This document shows positions 32,818 to 41,791 of a stretch of DNA of 64,000 nt, in pieces. The DNA comes from Kistimonas scapharcae (GTDB lineage Bacteria > Pseudomonadota > Gammaproteobacteria > Pseudomonadales > Endozoicomonadaceae). Both the position numbers and the translations under genes were made by a program. Positions within the stretch are counted from its first letter, which is position 1; each line of letters opens with the position of its first letter. The notes beneath the pieces were generated by a model, which did not search any database, was not told where the DNA came from, and saw nothing but the letters and a program-made list of their open reading frames with translations. The DNA lies in contig NZ_BAABFL010000016.1 in assembly GCF_039540975.1 (NCBI RefSeq), positions 1 to 64,000 on the forward strand, read 5' to 3'.

Positions 32818-35463
32818 TTACGCGAGAGATTTACTGACGACCTCAAAGACATCCTTGGACAGCTCATTGGCTTGAATGCGCTCCAGCTCGCCTTTCATCA
32901 ACCCAACGCGCTGTTCATCGTAACGCCGCCAGCGCGTCAGCGGTGTCAGCATACGGGCAGCAATCTGCGGATTTTGCTTATCGAGGCGGATAATGTTGTC
33001 CGCCAGGAATGCATAACCCTCCCCCGAAAGATCATGAAAACGCTTCAGGTTACGCATACAGAAAGCACCAATCAGTGACCGCAGCTTGTTCGGGTTGCGA
33101 TAATCAAAGACAGGATGTTCCATCAACTTTTTGACCCGCTCCAGCGATCCCATACGCGCCCCGGAAACCTGCACAGACAGCCACATATCCATCACATTGG
33201 CATCACCCTTCCACTGGTCATGGAAAGCCGACAGCAATGCGTCTGCCTTTTCCAGTGCCGATTGATGGGCGCCATTCACGACACAGGACAACGCCGCCAT
33301 CTGATCCGTCATGTTGGTGGCATTATTGAACTGGGTTTCCGCCAGTACCAGCATTGCCGGTGTGTCCAGTTCTGTGAGGTAACCCAGGCAGATATTCTTC
33401 AACTGTCGTTCGGCGATATCTTCCGCTTCCGGCTTATACGGCTTTTCGACGGCCAGCCCACGATAGAGCGACTGAAGCGGTTCACTCAGACTCTTCGCCA
33501 ACTCGCCACGGACAAACTCCCGCGCCTCATGGATTGCATAAACATCAATAACCGCCATTTGTTCAGACAGCCACTGCTCAGATGGCAACGACAGCATTTC
33601 TGCCACCATAGCCTTATCAGCAGTCTCGTCTTCCAGCAGTTCACGCCAAGCCTCGATCAACCGTGAATCCAGCGACAGGGGGTTGGCGGCCTGAATATCA
33701 CGCACAAGATCCAGGATGGTATCCGTCGCCAGCCGCTGACAGCTGTCCCAGCGGTTGAAACCATCTTCATCATGACGCATCAGGAACAGCAGATCTTCAC
33801 GGCTGTAGTCGTAGTTCAGCCGAACCGGTGCAGAGAATCCCCGCAGCAGCGATGGCAAGGGTCGTTCCGCCATATTCTCGAAAACAAACTGCTGGCTGGC
33901 TTCACGCACTTCCAACACCGTTGTTGTTTCACCCTTATCACCCACAGGCAGGTTTACTCCTGCTGGAGATAACAGGCCTATTCCCAACGGAATATGGAAT
34001 GGCTCCTTCTCTTCCTGCCCCGGCGTTGTCGGACAGCTCTGGGTGATTTCCAGAACATAACGCTTATTGTCAGCATCATAGCTGTCGGCAACATCAAGCA
34101 CCGGTGTACCGGCCTGGGTGTACCAACGCATAAACTGCGACAGATCGACACCATTGGCATCTTCCATGGCGCGGACAAAATCCTCGCAGGTCACTGCCTG
34201 ACCATCATGCCGTTCGAAGTAGAGGTCGCTCCCTTTCCGGAATCCATCCTTACCGACCAGGTTATGAATCATCCGGACAATTTCTGCCCCTTTCTCATAC
34301 ACCGTCAGCGTGTAGAAGTTGGAAATCTCAATAAATGACGATGGACGCACCGGATGTGCCATGGGGCCGGCATCTTCAGCAAACTGTGCGCTACGCAGGT
34401 GATTGACATCCTCAATCCGTTTCACGGTACGAGAATTCATGTCTGCGGAGAATTCAGAATCACGGAATACCGTAAACCCTTCCTTCAGGCTGAGCTGGAA
34501 CCAGTCCCGACAGGTCACCCGGTTGCCAGACCAGTTATGGAAATATTCATGGGCAACAATGGCTTCAATGCGCTGGAAGGTGGCGTCTGTTGCGGTATCC
34601 GCCCGGGCCAGCACGCAGGAGGAATTGAAAATATTCAACCCCTTGTTTTCCATGGCCCCCATATTGAAATCATCCACGGCCACGATCATGAAGATGTCGA
34701 GGTCATACTCACGACCATAGACTTCCTCATCCCAGCGCATGGATTGTTTCAGGGAACGCATCGCATGGTCGCACTTGGTAATATTGTGCGACTCCGTAAA
34801 GATCTGAAGGGTAACATCACGTCCACTCTGGGTCGTGAAGGTATCCTCCACTGACACGAGATTGCCAGCCACCAGCGCAAAAAGATACGCCGGCTTTTTG
34901 AACGGATCTTCCCACACTTTCCAATGGCGGCCATCTTCCGTTTCACCCTGTTCAATGCAGTTACCATTGGACAAGAGCACCGGATATTTCGCTTTATCCG
35001 CAGTGATCCGGGTTGTGAACAGCGACATCACATCAGGCCGGTCCAGATACCAGGTAATACGTCGAAATCCTTCTGCTTCACACTGGGTGCAATACATGCC
35101 GCCAGACTTGTACAGCCCTTCCATCGACGTGTTGTCCTGTGGCGCCAGCACCGAGACAATCTCCGTTTCAAAACGGTCACTGCTTATGGGCAGGGTCAGT
35201 GTTTCCGACGTCAACGTGTACTGTTCCGGCGTCAGTTCGACACCATCCACTTTCACCAGATCCAGCTTCATATCGGCATTGCCATGCAGCACCAGTGGTG
35301 GCAGCTGGCTGTTGTGCCGATCCTGATTCAAGCGGAACTGCAGACGGGCCGTAACCCGTGTTTCGTTTTCGACCAGATCAAACGACAGATCAGTTTTGTC
35401 GATCCAGTAATCGGGTTCCTGGTAATCCTTGAGATAGATCGCGCCGGGTTGTGCGTCTTTCAT
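32818..35463 (-). CDS. pepN: aminopeptidase N (M1 family)
   Basis: This cytoplasmic zinc metallo-aminopeptidase removes N-terminal residues from peptides in protein turnover. It has 881 residues, close to E. coli PepN (870). The exopeptidase signature GAMEN is at 269-273; the zinc site HEYFH is at 305-309 with the third ligand Glu328 (LKEG). The C-terminal helical domain typical of bacterial PepN is complete. Monocistronic by the downstream terminator; its upstream neighbour on the same strand is the DUF2797 gene, 99 bp away. Confidence 0.97.
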   Translation of the reverse strand: MKDAQPGAIYLKDYQEPDYWIDKTDLSFDLVENETRVTARLQFRLNQDRHNSQLPPLVLHGNADMKLDLVKVDGVELTPEQYTLTSETLTLPISSDRFETEIVSVLAPQDNTSMEGLYKSGGMYCTQCEAEGFRRITWYLDRPDVMSLFTTRITADKAKYPVLLSNGNCIEQGETEDGRHWKVWEDPFKKPAYLFALVAGNLVSVEDTFTTQSGRDVTLQIFTESHNITKCDHAMRSLKQSMRWDEEVYGREYDLDIFMIVAVDDFNMGAMENKGLNIFNSSCVLARADTATDATFQRIEAIVAHEYFHNWSGNRVTCRDWFQLSLKEGFTVFRDSEFSADMNSRTVKRIEDVNHLRSAQFAEDAGPMAHPVRPSSFIEISNFYTLTVYEKGAEIVRMIHNLVGKDGFRKGSDLYFERHDGQAVTCEDFVRAMEDANGVDLSQFMRWYTQAGTPVLDVADSYDADNKRYVLEITQSCPTTPGQEEKEPFHIPLGIGLLSPAGVNLPVGDKGETTTVLEVREASQQFVFENMAERPLPSLLRGFSAPVRLNYDYSREDLLFLMRHDEDGFNRWDSCQRLATDTILDLVRDIQAANPLSLDSRLIEAWRELLEDETADKAMVAEMLSLPSEQWLSEQMAVIDVYAIHEAREFVRGELAKSLSEPLQSLYRGLAVEKPYKPEAEDIAERQLKNICLGYLTELDTPAMLVLAETQFNNATNMTDQMAALSCVVNGAHQSALEKADALLSAFHDQWKGDANVMDMWLSVQVSGARMGSLERVKKLMEHPVFDYRNPNKLRSLIGAFCMRNLKRFHDLSGEGYAFLADNIIRLDKQNPQIAARMLTPLTRWRRYDEQRVGLMKGELERIQANELSKDVFEVVSKSLA

Positions 35464-35562
35464 CGTATGCTCCTTGTGTCATGGCCTCTCTCTGTCAGAC
35501 AGGCCAGCAGACGGCTTGTTCCTGAGATCAATCATTCCCTGTGAAACGTGAGACTTCTGGTC

Positions 35563-36420
35563 TCAATTGGCCACGGAAACGTCCACCTGGTAAGCGGTAA
35601 ATTTCCGGATATTGATCACGCCGGTATCCAGTAAGAGGTATTGTCCCTTGATACCCTGCAGCACCCCTTCGACCAACGGGGTTTTGTCCAGGTTAAAGGA
35701 CGTCACTTTGACCGGGTATTGCTGAACAGGGTAACTGAAGCGATAACTCTCTGCATCCAGCACTGGCTGTATAGCCTGGACCCCGTATTCCTGCTGCAAT
35801 GCAGCGATATCATCATCAAAACGATCAAACAAGGCGTCTCGCTCAGCGACAATGTCCAGTTCAGGTACCTGTCCCTTCACCATCGCACGCCAGTTCGTTC
35901 GATCCTTCACGGCTGAGCGGAACAGGTCTTCGACCAGACCGGATAATCGACGGGTAGCGACCCGGAAAATCGGCAGCGCCTCGACAGCGCCCTGATCAAT
36001 CCAGCGCACCGGCACCTGATTCAGACGGGTAATCCCGACCTTGATGCCGGATGAATTCGCCAGATAGACCACATGATCGGTCATGCAGTTACGCTCACCC
36101 CATTCCGGCTCACGACAGGTGCCCGCATCATAGTGGCACTTTTCGGGACTCATGATACAGCTGTCACAGGCGGCCAGCTTGCGGAAACAGGGATAGCAGA
36201 ATCCCTGGTTAAAGCTTTTTTTGGTCTTCCGGCCACAATGGACGCAGTTGATTGCACCTGCATAGTGAATGGAGAGTTTTTCACCGATCAAAGCATTGAG
36301 CGGCAATAAATCCTCCCCCACAGGAAGCTGGTAGTGCACCACACCATCCACCAGCTCACCACGCATTTTCCTGAGCACCCCCGAAAGGACTTTGGCGCCG
36401 GTTATTACCTGTTCTGTCAA
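35563..36420 (-). CDS. DUF2797 protein with cysteine-rich zinc-binding region
   Basis: The 285-residue protein has nine cysteines at 59, 62, 75, 78, 85, 88, 95, 102 and 112, in CxxC pairs that suggest two zinc sites. Directly after comes HVVYLANSSGIKVGITR (116-132), which looks like the VYL...VGIT core of GIY-YIG domains. The C-terminal part is unassigned. It belongs to a conserved block with yeaC, rhomboid, metallophosphatase and nadK. A nucleic acid role is inference from the fold-like motif. Confidence 0.83.
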   Translation of the reverse strand: MTEQVITGAKVLSGVLRKMRGELVDGVVHYQLPVGEDLLPLNALIGEKLSIHYAGAINCVHCGRKTKKSFNQGFCYPCFRKLAACDSCIMSPEKCHYDAGTCREPEWGERNCMTDHVVYLANSSGIKVGITRLNQVPVRWIDQGAVEALPIFRVATRRLSGLVEDLFRSAVKDRTNWRAMVKGQVPELDIVAERDALFDRFDDDIAALQQEYGVQAIQPVLDAESYRFSYPVQQYPVKVTSFNLDKTPLVEGVLQGIKGQYLLLDTGVINIRKFTAYQVDVSVAN

Positions 36421-36441
36421 CTTACACTCCCTCTCCCGGGC

Positions 36442-36714
36442 TCAGGCATCCCTGAACCGCAGAATGGTTTCATTGTCCTTGCTTTCTTCGGACGACGTTT
36501 CATTTTTATGCGAACGACAGGCTTGGGCCATGTAACCGGTACGCTCACACTCGGGCAGATGGTGCCGTTCCCAGGCAATCACGGCCTGCAGGCTGGATTC
36601 ACGCTGCTCCGGTGTCAGCTTGCGACCATCGGGCCATTTCCCCAGCTCCACCGCACGACGCAGGTTCGCCACGGTTTCGGACGTCATTGTTTTGATTAAC
36701 TGATCAAATTCCAT
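36442..36714 (-). CDS. yeaC: YeaC family protein (DUF1315)
   Basis: This is a 90-residue protein of unknown function, the same length as E. coli YeaC. Typical segments are FDQLIKTMTSETVANLRRAVELGKWPDG and LTPEQRESSLQAVIAWE. A purine-rich GGGGGA is 4 nt before the ATG at 36714, which decides against the longer frame to 36729. It lies between rhomboid and DUF2797 genes on the same strand. Confidence 0.87.
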   Translation of the reverse strand: MEFDQLIKTMTSETVANLRRAVELGKWPDGRKLTPEQRESSLQAVIAWERHHLPECERTGYMAQACRSHKNETSSEESKDNETILRFRDA

Positions 36715-36745
36715 TATTCCCCCTGTCACAGCATCGCTGTAGCCT

Positions 36746-37633
36746 TCAGGCGCCTTTCACCACATTTTGTTTTTCGCCCCGAAAGCGGTTGTACAACCAG
36801 CCACAGGCTGCACCACTTAACAGGCCACCCGCATGCGCCGTATTGGCCATCTGACCAAAACCGATCGCTCCCAACACGCCGGTAAAGCCAATCACCAGCC
36901 AGATCAACATAAACATGTAAATCCCGGAAGGTACGCCATAGAGTCCCGGCTGTTCTTTTTCCCGAATCCACAGGAAGCCCATCAGGCCATAAATGACGCC
37001 AGAGAACCCGCCGAACAGCGCCACACTGCCACCAAACTGATACTGGGCGATATTGGAAACCAGCCCCGTGACAATAATGAGCAGCGCAATAAACAGACTG
37101 CCATGATGCAACTCCAGCCGACGCCCGAATTCCAGCAACCAGAGCATGTTGAACGCCAGGTGCAGAATGCCAAAATGCAGGAAAATCGGTGTCAGCAGAC
37201 GCCAGTACTCCCCGTGGGACAGGCTGTAGGACAAGGGCACAAAGCGGATATATTCCCCGGCAATGTCAAAATTCAGAAATGAAAACCAGGCAACCGTCTG
37301 ATAATCATTGCCCAGCCGGGTAATGAAGGCCACCACCAGGCATACCACCAGAAACAACAATGTCGCCGGCATGCGCTTCCAGTCCGCCAGCGGTCCGCTC
37401 ATCAAGCCATGACGCTTCCACCACTGAATTTTCACTTCGCCAAGCTGTAGCAGGCCTGCCTGCCAGTCAGCGTAAAATTGCTCCACCTGCGCCGCCGCAC
37501 TGGCCGGATTCTCCAGCCACAGCACCTGACGCCCCCCTTCCTCGGTGATCCGGTGGGCAATCCCCTCCCGCCAGAGAAAAGCGGAAAAAGGTAACAGGTC
37601 TATCTCCATAGACAGTTCAAGTACACGTTGCAT
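36746..37633 (-). CDS. rhomboid family intramembrane serine protease
   Basis: The 295-residue membrane protein has an N-terminal cytoplasmic domain (about 1-85) and six helices. The catalytic dyad is visible: Ser211 in GGFSGVIYG and His267 in NTAHAGG; HFGILHLAFNMLW (153-165) provides the His and Asn162 of the oxyanion site. It cleaves transmembrane segments of unknown substrates. Similar in plan to GlpG but not clearly orthologous. Next to yeaC, 31 bp upstream of it. Confidence 0.92.
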   Translation of the reverse strand: MQRVLELSMEIDLLPFSAFLWREGIAHRITEEGGRQVLWLENPASAAAQVEQFYADWQAGLLQLGEVKIQWWKRHGLMSGPLADWKRMPATLLFLVVCLVVAFITRLGNDYQTVAWFSFLNFDIAGEYIRFVPLSYSLSHGEYWRLLTPIFLHFGILHLAFNMLWLLEFGRRLELHHGSLFIALLIIVTGLVSNIAQYQFGGSVALFGGFSGVIYGLMGFLWIREKEQPGLYGVPSGIYMFMLIWLVIGFTGVLGAIGFGQMANTAHAGGLLSGAACGWLYNRFRGEKQNVVKGA

Positions 37634-37677
37634 GATTGTCTCGCCGATTTATCGCATCACGAAAAAGTATCGCATCA

Positions 37678-38676
37678 TTAAAAAGCAGCCGAAGCCGTGA
37701 AGGGCTCGTCCGGGTCGACATCCACCCAGACAAAATGGCTGTGTTTGAGCCATCGCTCATTACTCATCCGGTAGGCGACCAGCTTGCCATATTTGACGGC
37801 ACTGTAATCCAGGCAAGCAATATTGGGTCGGATCAGCGCCGGCGTACCGGAACGCCAGTAGTGGCCAAAGAACAGCGGGGGCTGGTCCGGATCATAGTAG
37901 GGTATACGCTCCAGATCATCCGGCGACAGCTTGCGGCCCGCCAGCTCCGGCGGCAGCGGATCGGGCTGAAACACCACATCGTTCAGGGTATCCGGGTATT
38001 GTTGCCAGAAGGCAGCCCGGAAAAACCGGCGCACGAGACCGTCCTTGCTGGTCATGGTCATACCATCCGGCAAGGGCAGATCTATGCCCCTCAGCAGATG
38101 GTCCACCGTCCGGTTGGCAAAGCTGCCGTAGACCGCAGATTCCTGCAGGAACTCACTGTCGATAGTGTTGCGCTGGTAGCGACGGCGGAACTCGCCAATC
38201 AGGCGGGGGTCCCAGCAAGCATGCACCACACGGAAACGGCGAAATTCGAGAAATAGCGGCAAGGACATCAGCCACCGAGCATGATCCGCCAGCTCATCGG
38301 CATGGCCGGCAAACTGCTCCAGGGTTTCCCTGACCAGACGACAGTTACGTTCCGTATGGGAACGCAGGTATTCCAGCCCGGAACCCTCGGCACCGGGCGT
38401 TAAAAAGGCCAGCAGATTATACTCATGGTTTCCCATGACCAGCTGTGCGGCGCCCGCTTCTACCATATCCCGCACAGTTCGCAGGGCTTCCCGAATCCGG
38501 GGTCCACGGTCGACAATATCGCCGACAAACACCGCCTGCCGGTCCGGATGGCGCCAGATACCATCCACCTGTCTGTAACCCAGCTCGGCCAGCAGCCGAC
38601 ACAGGGTGTTGTTGCAGCCGTGGACATCGCCAATCAGGTCATAACCCTGATGACACACACTGTCTGCATATTCCAT
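37678..38676 (-). CDS. metallophosphatase of the PPP/ApaH-like group
   Basis: The 332-residue calcineurin-type phosphoesterase has the metal motifs GDVHG (DLIGDVHGC), GDIVDRGP and GNHEYN, plus a later HAC. Substrates could be phosphoproteins, Ap4A-like nucleotides or RNA caps; nothing in the sequence decides. The ATG at 38676 has GGAG 6 nt upstream; the frame extends to 38712 without support. It follows nadK in the same direction with 56 bp between. Confidence 0.9.
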   Translation of the reverse strand: MEYADSVCHQGYDLIGDVHGCNNTLCRLLAELGYRQVDGIWRHPDRQAVFVGDIVDRGPRIREALRTVRDMVEAGAAQLVMGNHEYNLLAFLTPGAEGSGLEYLRSHTERNCRLVRETLEQFAGHADELADHARWLMSLPLFLEFRRFRVVHACWDPRLIGEFRRRYQRNTIDSEFLQESAVYGSFANRTVDHLLRGIDLPLPDGMTMTSKDGLVRRFFRAAFWQQYPDTLNDVVFQPDPLPPELAGRKLSPDDLERIPYYDPDQPPLFFGHYWRSGTPALIRPNIACLDYSAVKYGKLVAYRMSNERWLKHSHFVWVDVDPDEPFTASAAF

Positions 38677-38732
38677 GACGTACTCCAATCCAGGAAACCA
38701 GTGCCTGAACAACGTTAGACCACGCGGGGTGC

Positions 38733-39614
38733 TTAGCTATCCAGACGATTACCCCACCCAAGCTTGGTGCGGCACACTTCGTAGTAGTTATGATTGAGGG
38801 GATGGATGAGACGCAGTTTGTACGGTTTTTTATGGACAGTCACGGTATCACCCGGGGCTGCCGTGATATGCACCTGACCATCGCAACTGAGCTGCGGATA
38901 GGTCGGGTTATTGCGGCCGATGACGATTTTCAGCTCGCTGTTACCGTCAATGACGATCGGGCGACTGCTCAGGGTATGGGGAAACATCGGCACCAGCACC
39001 AAGGCGTCCAGTCGAGGATGCATGATCGGCCCGCCACCGGACAGTGCATAGGCCGTAGAACCGGTCGGTGTAGCCACGATCAAACCGTCAGAGCGCTGGC
39101 TGTAAACGAACTGACCTTCAATAAAGAGTTCAAATTCAATCATCCGGGTCGCCTTACCCGGGTGGAGTACCACTTCGTTCAGGGCGCCAGCACGTCCGAT
39201 GACCTCACCTTCCCGTTTGATCGTCATTTCCAGCAGGAAACGGCTTTCGACGATATATTTGCCTTCAAGCACTTCGCCAACCTGCTCTTCCAGGTTGTCA
39301 GGCTGAATATCGGTGAGAAATCCCAGGCTGCCACGGTTTACCCCCAGCACCGGCACATTATGCCGCGCCAGCGCCCGGGCGGCGCCGAGCATACTACCAT
39401 CACCACCGACGACGATCACAAGATCGCAGATTTCCCCCATCATCTTCCGGTTACAGACCTGCAACCCGTGACCGGGCAACAGTTGCGCCAATGGCTCTTC
39501 CAGAATAACGTGCAGGTGACGGGACAACAGAAACTGTTTCAGCCGCTTGAGCGTCTCCACAACCTGGACACTGCCCAGACGACCGATGATCCCAATGTTC
39601 TTGAACTGTTCCAT
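38733..39614 (-). CDS. nadK: NAD kinase
   Basis: It phosphorylates NAD to NADP using ATP. The 293-residue protein has the diagnostic GGDGS at 70-74, the NEVVLH motif and the glycine-rich SDGLIVATPTGSTAYALSGGGPI segment. It is the first gene of a minus-strand run with the metallophosphatase. The DUF1853 gene is divergent, 90 bp away, so the promoters share this gap. Confidence 0.97.
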   Translation of the reverse strand: MEQFKNIGIIGRLGSVQVVETLKRLKQFLLSRHLHVILEEPLAQLLPGHGLQVCNRKMMGEICDLVIVVGGDGSMLGAARALARHNVPVLGVNRGSLGFLTDIQPDNLEEQVGEVLEGKYIVESRFLLEMTIKREGEVIGRAGALNEVVLHPGKATRMIEFELFIEGQFVYSQRSDGLIVATPTGSTAYALSGGGPIMHPRLDALVLVPMFPHTLSSRPIVIDGNSELKIVIGRNNPTYPQLSCDGQVHITAAPGDTVTVHKKPYKLRLIHPLNHNYYEVCRTKLGWGNRLDS

Positions 39615-39704
39615 AAAACCATTGGTTATGAGAAATAGATGTTACTGTCCATTATAAACGTCCACGGCCCTGACCGTCACAGGGTTTCTCAGGAAGACTG
39701 AGCC

Positions 39705-40640
39705 ATGAGCGTCAATTTTTCTACAGAAACGCTACAGGCATCGACCCAGTGGCTGCTGGAATGCCCGGTTCTGCTGGATCACCAGCAGCATCCCGCCTTA
39801 CTGGCGTCTGCCTTGCCGCCGTCCGTTCGACCCGCAATGGGTGACCTGAAAAGCAACCTTGACGCACTGTTGGGTGACTTACAGGAAAAAAGACACCATC
39901 TTCTCGGCGTCTATTACGAGACGCTCTGGCAGGCTATCTTCCGGCATTTACCGGATACCCGGGTTATCAGCAGCAATCGTCAGGTTCAGTCAGGGAAACG
40001 TACCGTGGGCGAATTTGATCTGATTTATTACTGTGGCACCCGAAAAACCTATGTGCATCGGGAAATGGCGGTCAAATTCTACCTGGGACTGCCCGGCACA
40101 GATTCACTTGCCGGCTGGTTTGGGCCTGGTCTTGAGGATCGCTTCGACCATAAGGTTGAACGGTTGCTCCATCACCAGTCTGTGTTAAGCCAAACCATAG
40201 AAGGCCGTCACTCTCTGGAAGCCCTTGGTATCACTGCAATTATCAGCGAAACCCTCTTACAGGGTTGCCTGTTTTATCCCTTTGAAAACTCAATAACGGC
40301 ACCTGACCTGTTATCTGACAACCATCTACGTGGCGACTGGCTCACAACCAGCGCACTGGATCACTATGCCAACAGCAAGCAGATCAACGCAGTTAGCCAC
40401 TTAAACAAGCATCAGTGGATTACACCTCCTCTGAATGGCCATACGTCACAAGTCAACACTACCCATGTGCATACCGTCGACTGGCTACGTATGAATGCCG
40501 CGTCATTATTCGAGCAATACCGGGGCCCTGTCATGCTGGCCGGATTGACCGTAAAGGATGATGAGTACCGGGAAATATCCCGTTTCTTCCTGGTACCGGA
40601 TGACTGGGAAGATCAGGCTCACTTACGATTCAACCAGTAA
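39705..40640 (+). CDS. DUF1853 family protein, possible PD-(D/E)XK-like fold
   Basis: This 311-residue protein contains GEFDLIYY (Asp105) and HREMAVKFYLG (Glu120, Lys124). That acid-then-ExxxK spacing resembles PD-(D/E)XK nucleases, to which I recall this family being assigned. No other domain is visible. The same gene flanks nadK in Pseudomonas. Its end overlaps the opposite PLP enzyme gene by 18 bp. Function unknown. Confidence 0.83.
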   Translation: MSVNFSTETLQASTQWLLECPVLLDHQQHPALLASALPPSVRPAMGDLKSNLDALLGDLQEKRHHLLGVYYETLWQAIFRHLPDTRVISSNRQVQSGKRTVGEFDLIYYCGTRKTYVHREMAVKFYLGLPGTDSLAGWFGPGLEDRFDHKVERLLHHQSVLSQTIEGRHSLEALGITAIISETLLQGCLFYPFENSITAPDLLSDNHLRGDWLTTSALDHYANSKQINAVSHLNKHQWITPPLNGHTSQVNTTHVHTVDWLRMNAASLFEQYRGPVMLAGLTVKDDEYREISRFFLVPDDWEDQAHLRFNQ

Positions 40641-41561
40641 ACGATTTCCCTGCAAACCACCCGTGTGTATCGCCAGGATTCGACTGTCAGGCAGAATATC
40701 GCCGTTTTCAACTAACTGTTCCAATGCAAAAAAGAGCTTGCCGGTATAAACCCGATCCAGAGGCACACCGGTATCTTCATAAAATCGACGTATAAACTGC
40801 TGCAGTTCATCAGTCTGGCGCGCATAGCCGCCGCAATGAAACTCCGTCCTGAGTTGCCAGTTTTGATAATCACAACCGAAATCCATCAACCGCTTGCGAA
40901 TATCCTGAACAAGAAAATCGCCCCCTTTCAAAACCGGCACGCCAAGAAATCGCCCCTTTCCTTCCGCCCCCAGAATCAAGCCAGCCAGTGTTGCCCCTGT
41001 TCCGCAGGCTGTAGCAATGCGATCGTAATCGACCGGCTGAATACTATGCAGAGACAGGATTTCTGCACATCCCTGCATAGCAGAAGCATTACTGCCACCT
41101 TCAGGAATAATACGGGTTACTGCAGAGTCACACCCCAGAGCGACAATCAGCTCACCATGAAACTCAGTGTCATAGCGTCGGCGATAAGCCTCACGTGTCA
41201 CAAAGTGCAGGCGCATTCCCATTGCCTGCATATCTTTCAACGATGGCGAGAGTACATCAGGTTTCTGACCACGAATAACGCCAACGGACTCAACCCCAAC
41301 AACCTGACAAGCAGCTGCCAACGCATGCAGGTGGTTTGACCAGGCGCCACCAAAGCTGATCACTGTTTGAAACCCACGCTTGTGGCAGTCATCCAGATTA
41401 TATTTGAGCTTGTACCACTTGTTGCCACTGACCAATGGATGCACAAGATCCAGACGCAGCACATCCAAATGGATAGATGCCAATGGTCCTTTTTGAATCA
41501 CAAGCTTTTGTAATGGAACAGGTTCTATTAACCCGGGAATCAGACCAGAAGGCGAAGCCAT
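40623..41561 (-). CDS. PLP-dependent D-cysteine desulfhydrase / ACC deaminase family protein
   Basis: The family cleaves D-cysteine to pyruvate, sulfide and ammonia, or opens 1-aminocyclopropane-1-carboxylate. The 312-residue protein has the PLP lysine region SGNKWYKLKYN, GGAWSNHLHALAAA and a glycine-rich phosphate loop (CGTGATLAGLI). The start at 41561 has GGA upstream; the frame to 41627 adds a leader without support. Of the two activities, D-cysteine desulfhydrase is more likely in a marine bacterium, but residues do not decide it. Confidence 0.87.
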   Translation of the reverse strand: MASPSGLIPGLIEPVPLQKLVIQKGPLASIHLDVLRLDLVHPLVSGNKWYKLKYNLDDCHKRGFQTVISFGGAWSNHLHALAAACQVVGVESVGVIRGQKPDVLSPSLKDMQAMGMRLHFVTREAYRRRYDTEFHGELIVALGCDSAVTRIIPEGGSNASAMQGCAEILSLHSIQPVDYDRIATACGTGATLAGLILGAEGKGRFLGVPVLKGGDFLVQDIRKRLMDFGCDYQNWQLRTEFHCGGYARQTDELQQFIRRFYEDTGVPLDRVYTGKLFFALEQLVENGDILPDSRILAIHTGGLQGNRLLVES

Positions 41562-41730
41562 GCAAACTATCCGGAAGGCTGAGTTCGTGAGCGCAAGATC
41601 AGAAACTAAAGTCCAAATGAAATACAACTCTGGCGCCTTTTCTAGGCAATCGTTGTATTTTTCCAGTATTTTCCCTAATGAAGCATACGTTTTGGCTCAC
41701 ATAACGGAAACGTATAATCATACCAAATTC

Positions 41731-41768
41731 AAAAACAAAAATGCCGCTGTAGAAGATATACAGCGGCA
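41731..41768 (-). terminator. intrinsic terminator of fadH
   Basis: A perfect 10-bp stem TGCCGCTGTA (41742-41751) / TACAGCGGCA (41759-41768) with a 7-nt loop is followed on the minus strand by TTTTTGTTTTTG. Confidence 0.93.
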
Positions 41769-41791
41769 ACACCTTGCAATAACCAAAAAGA

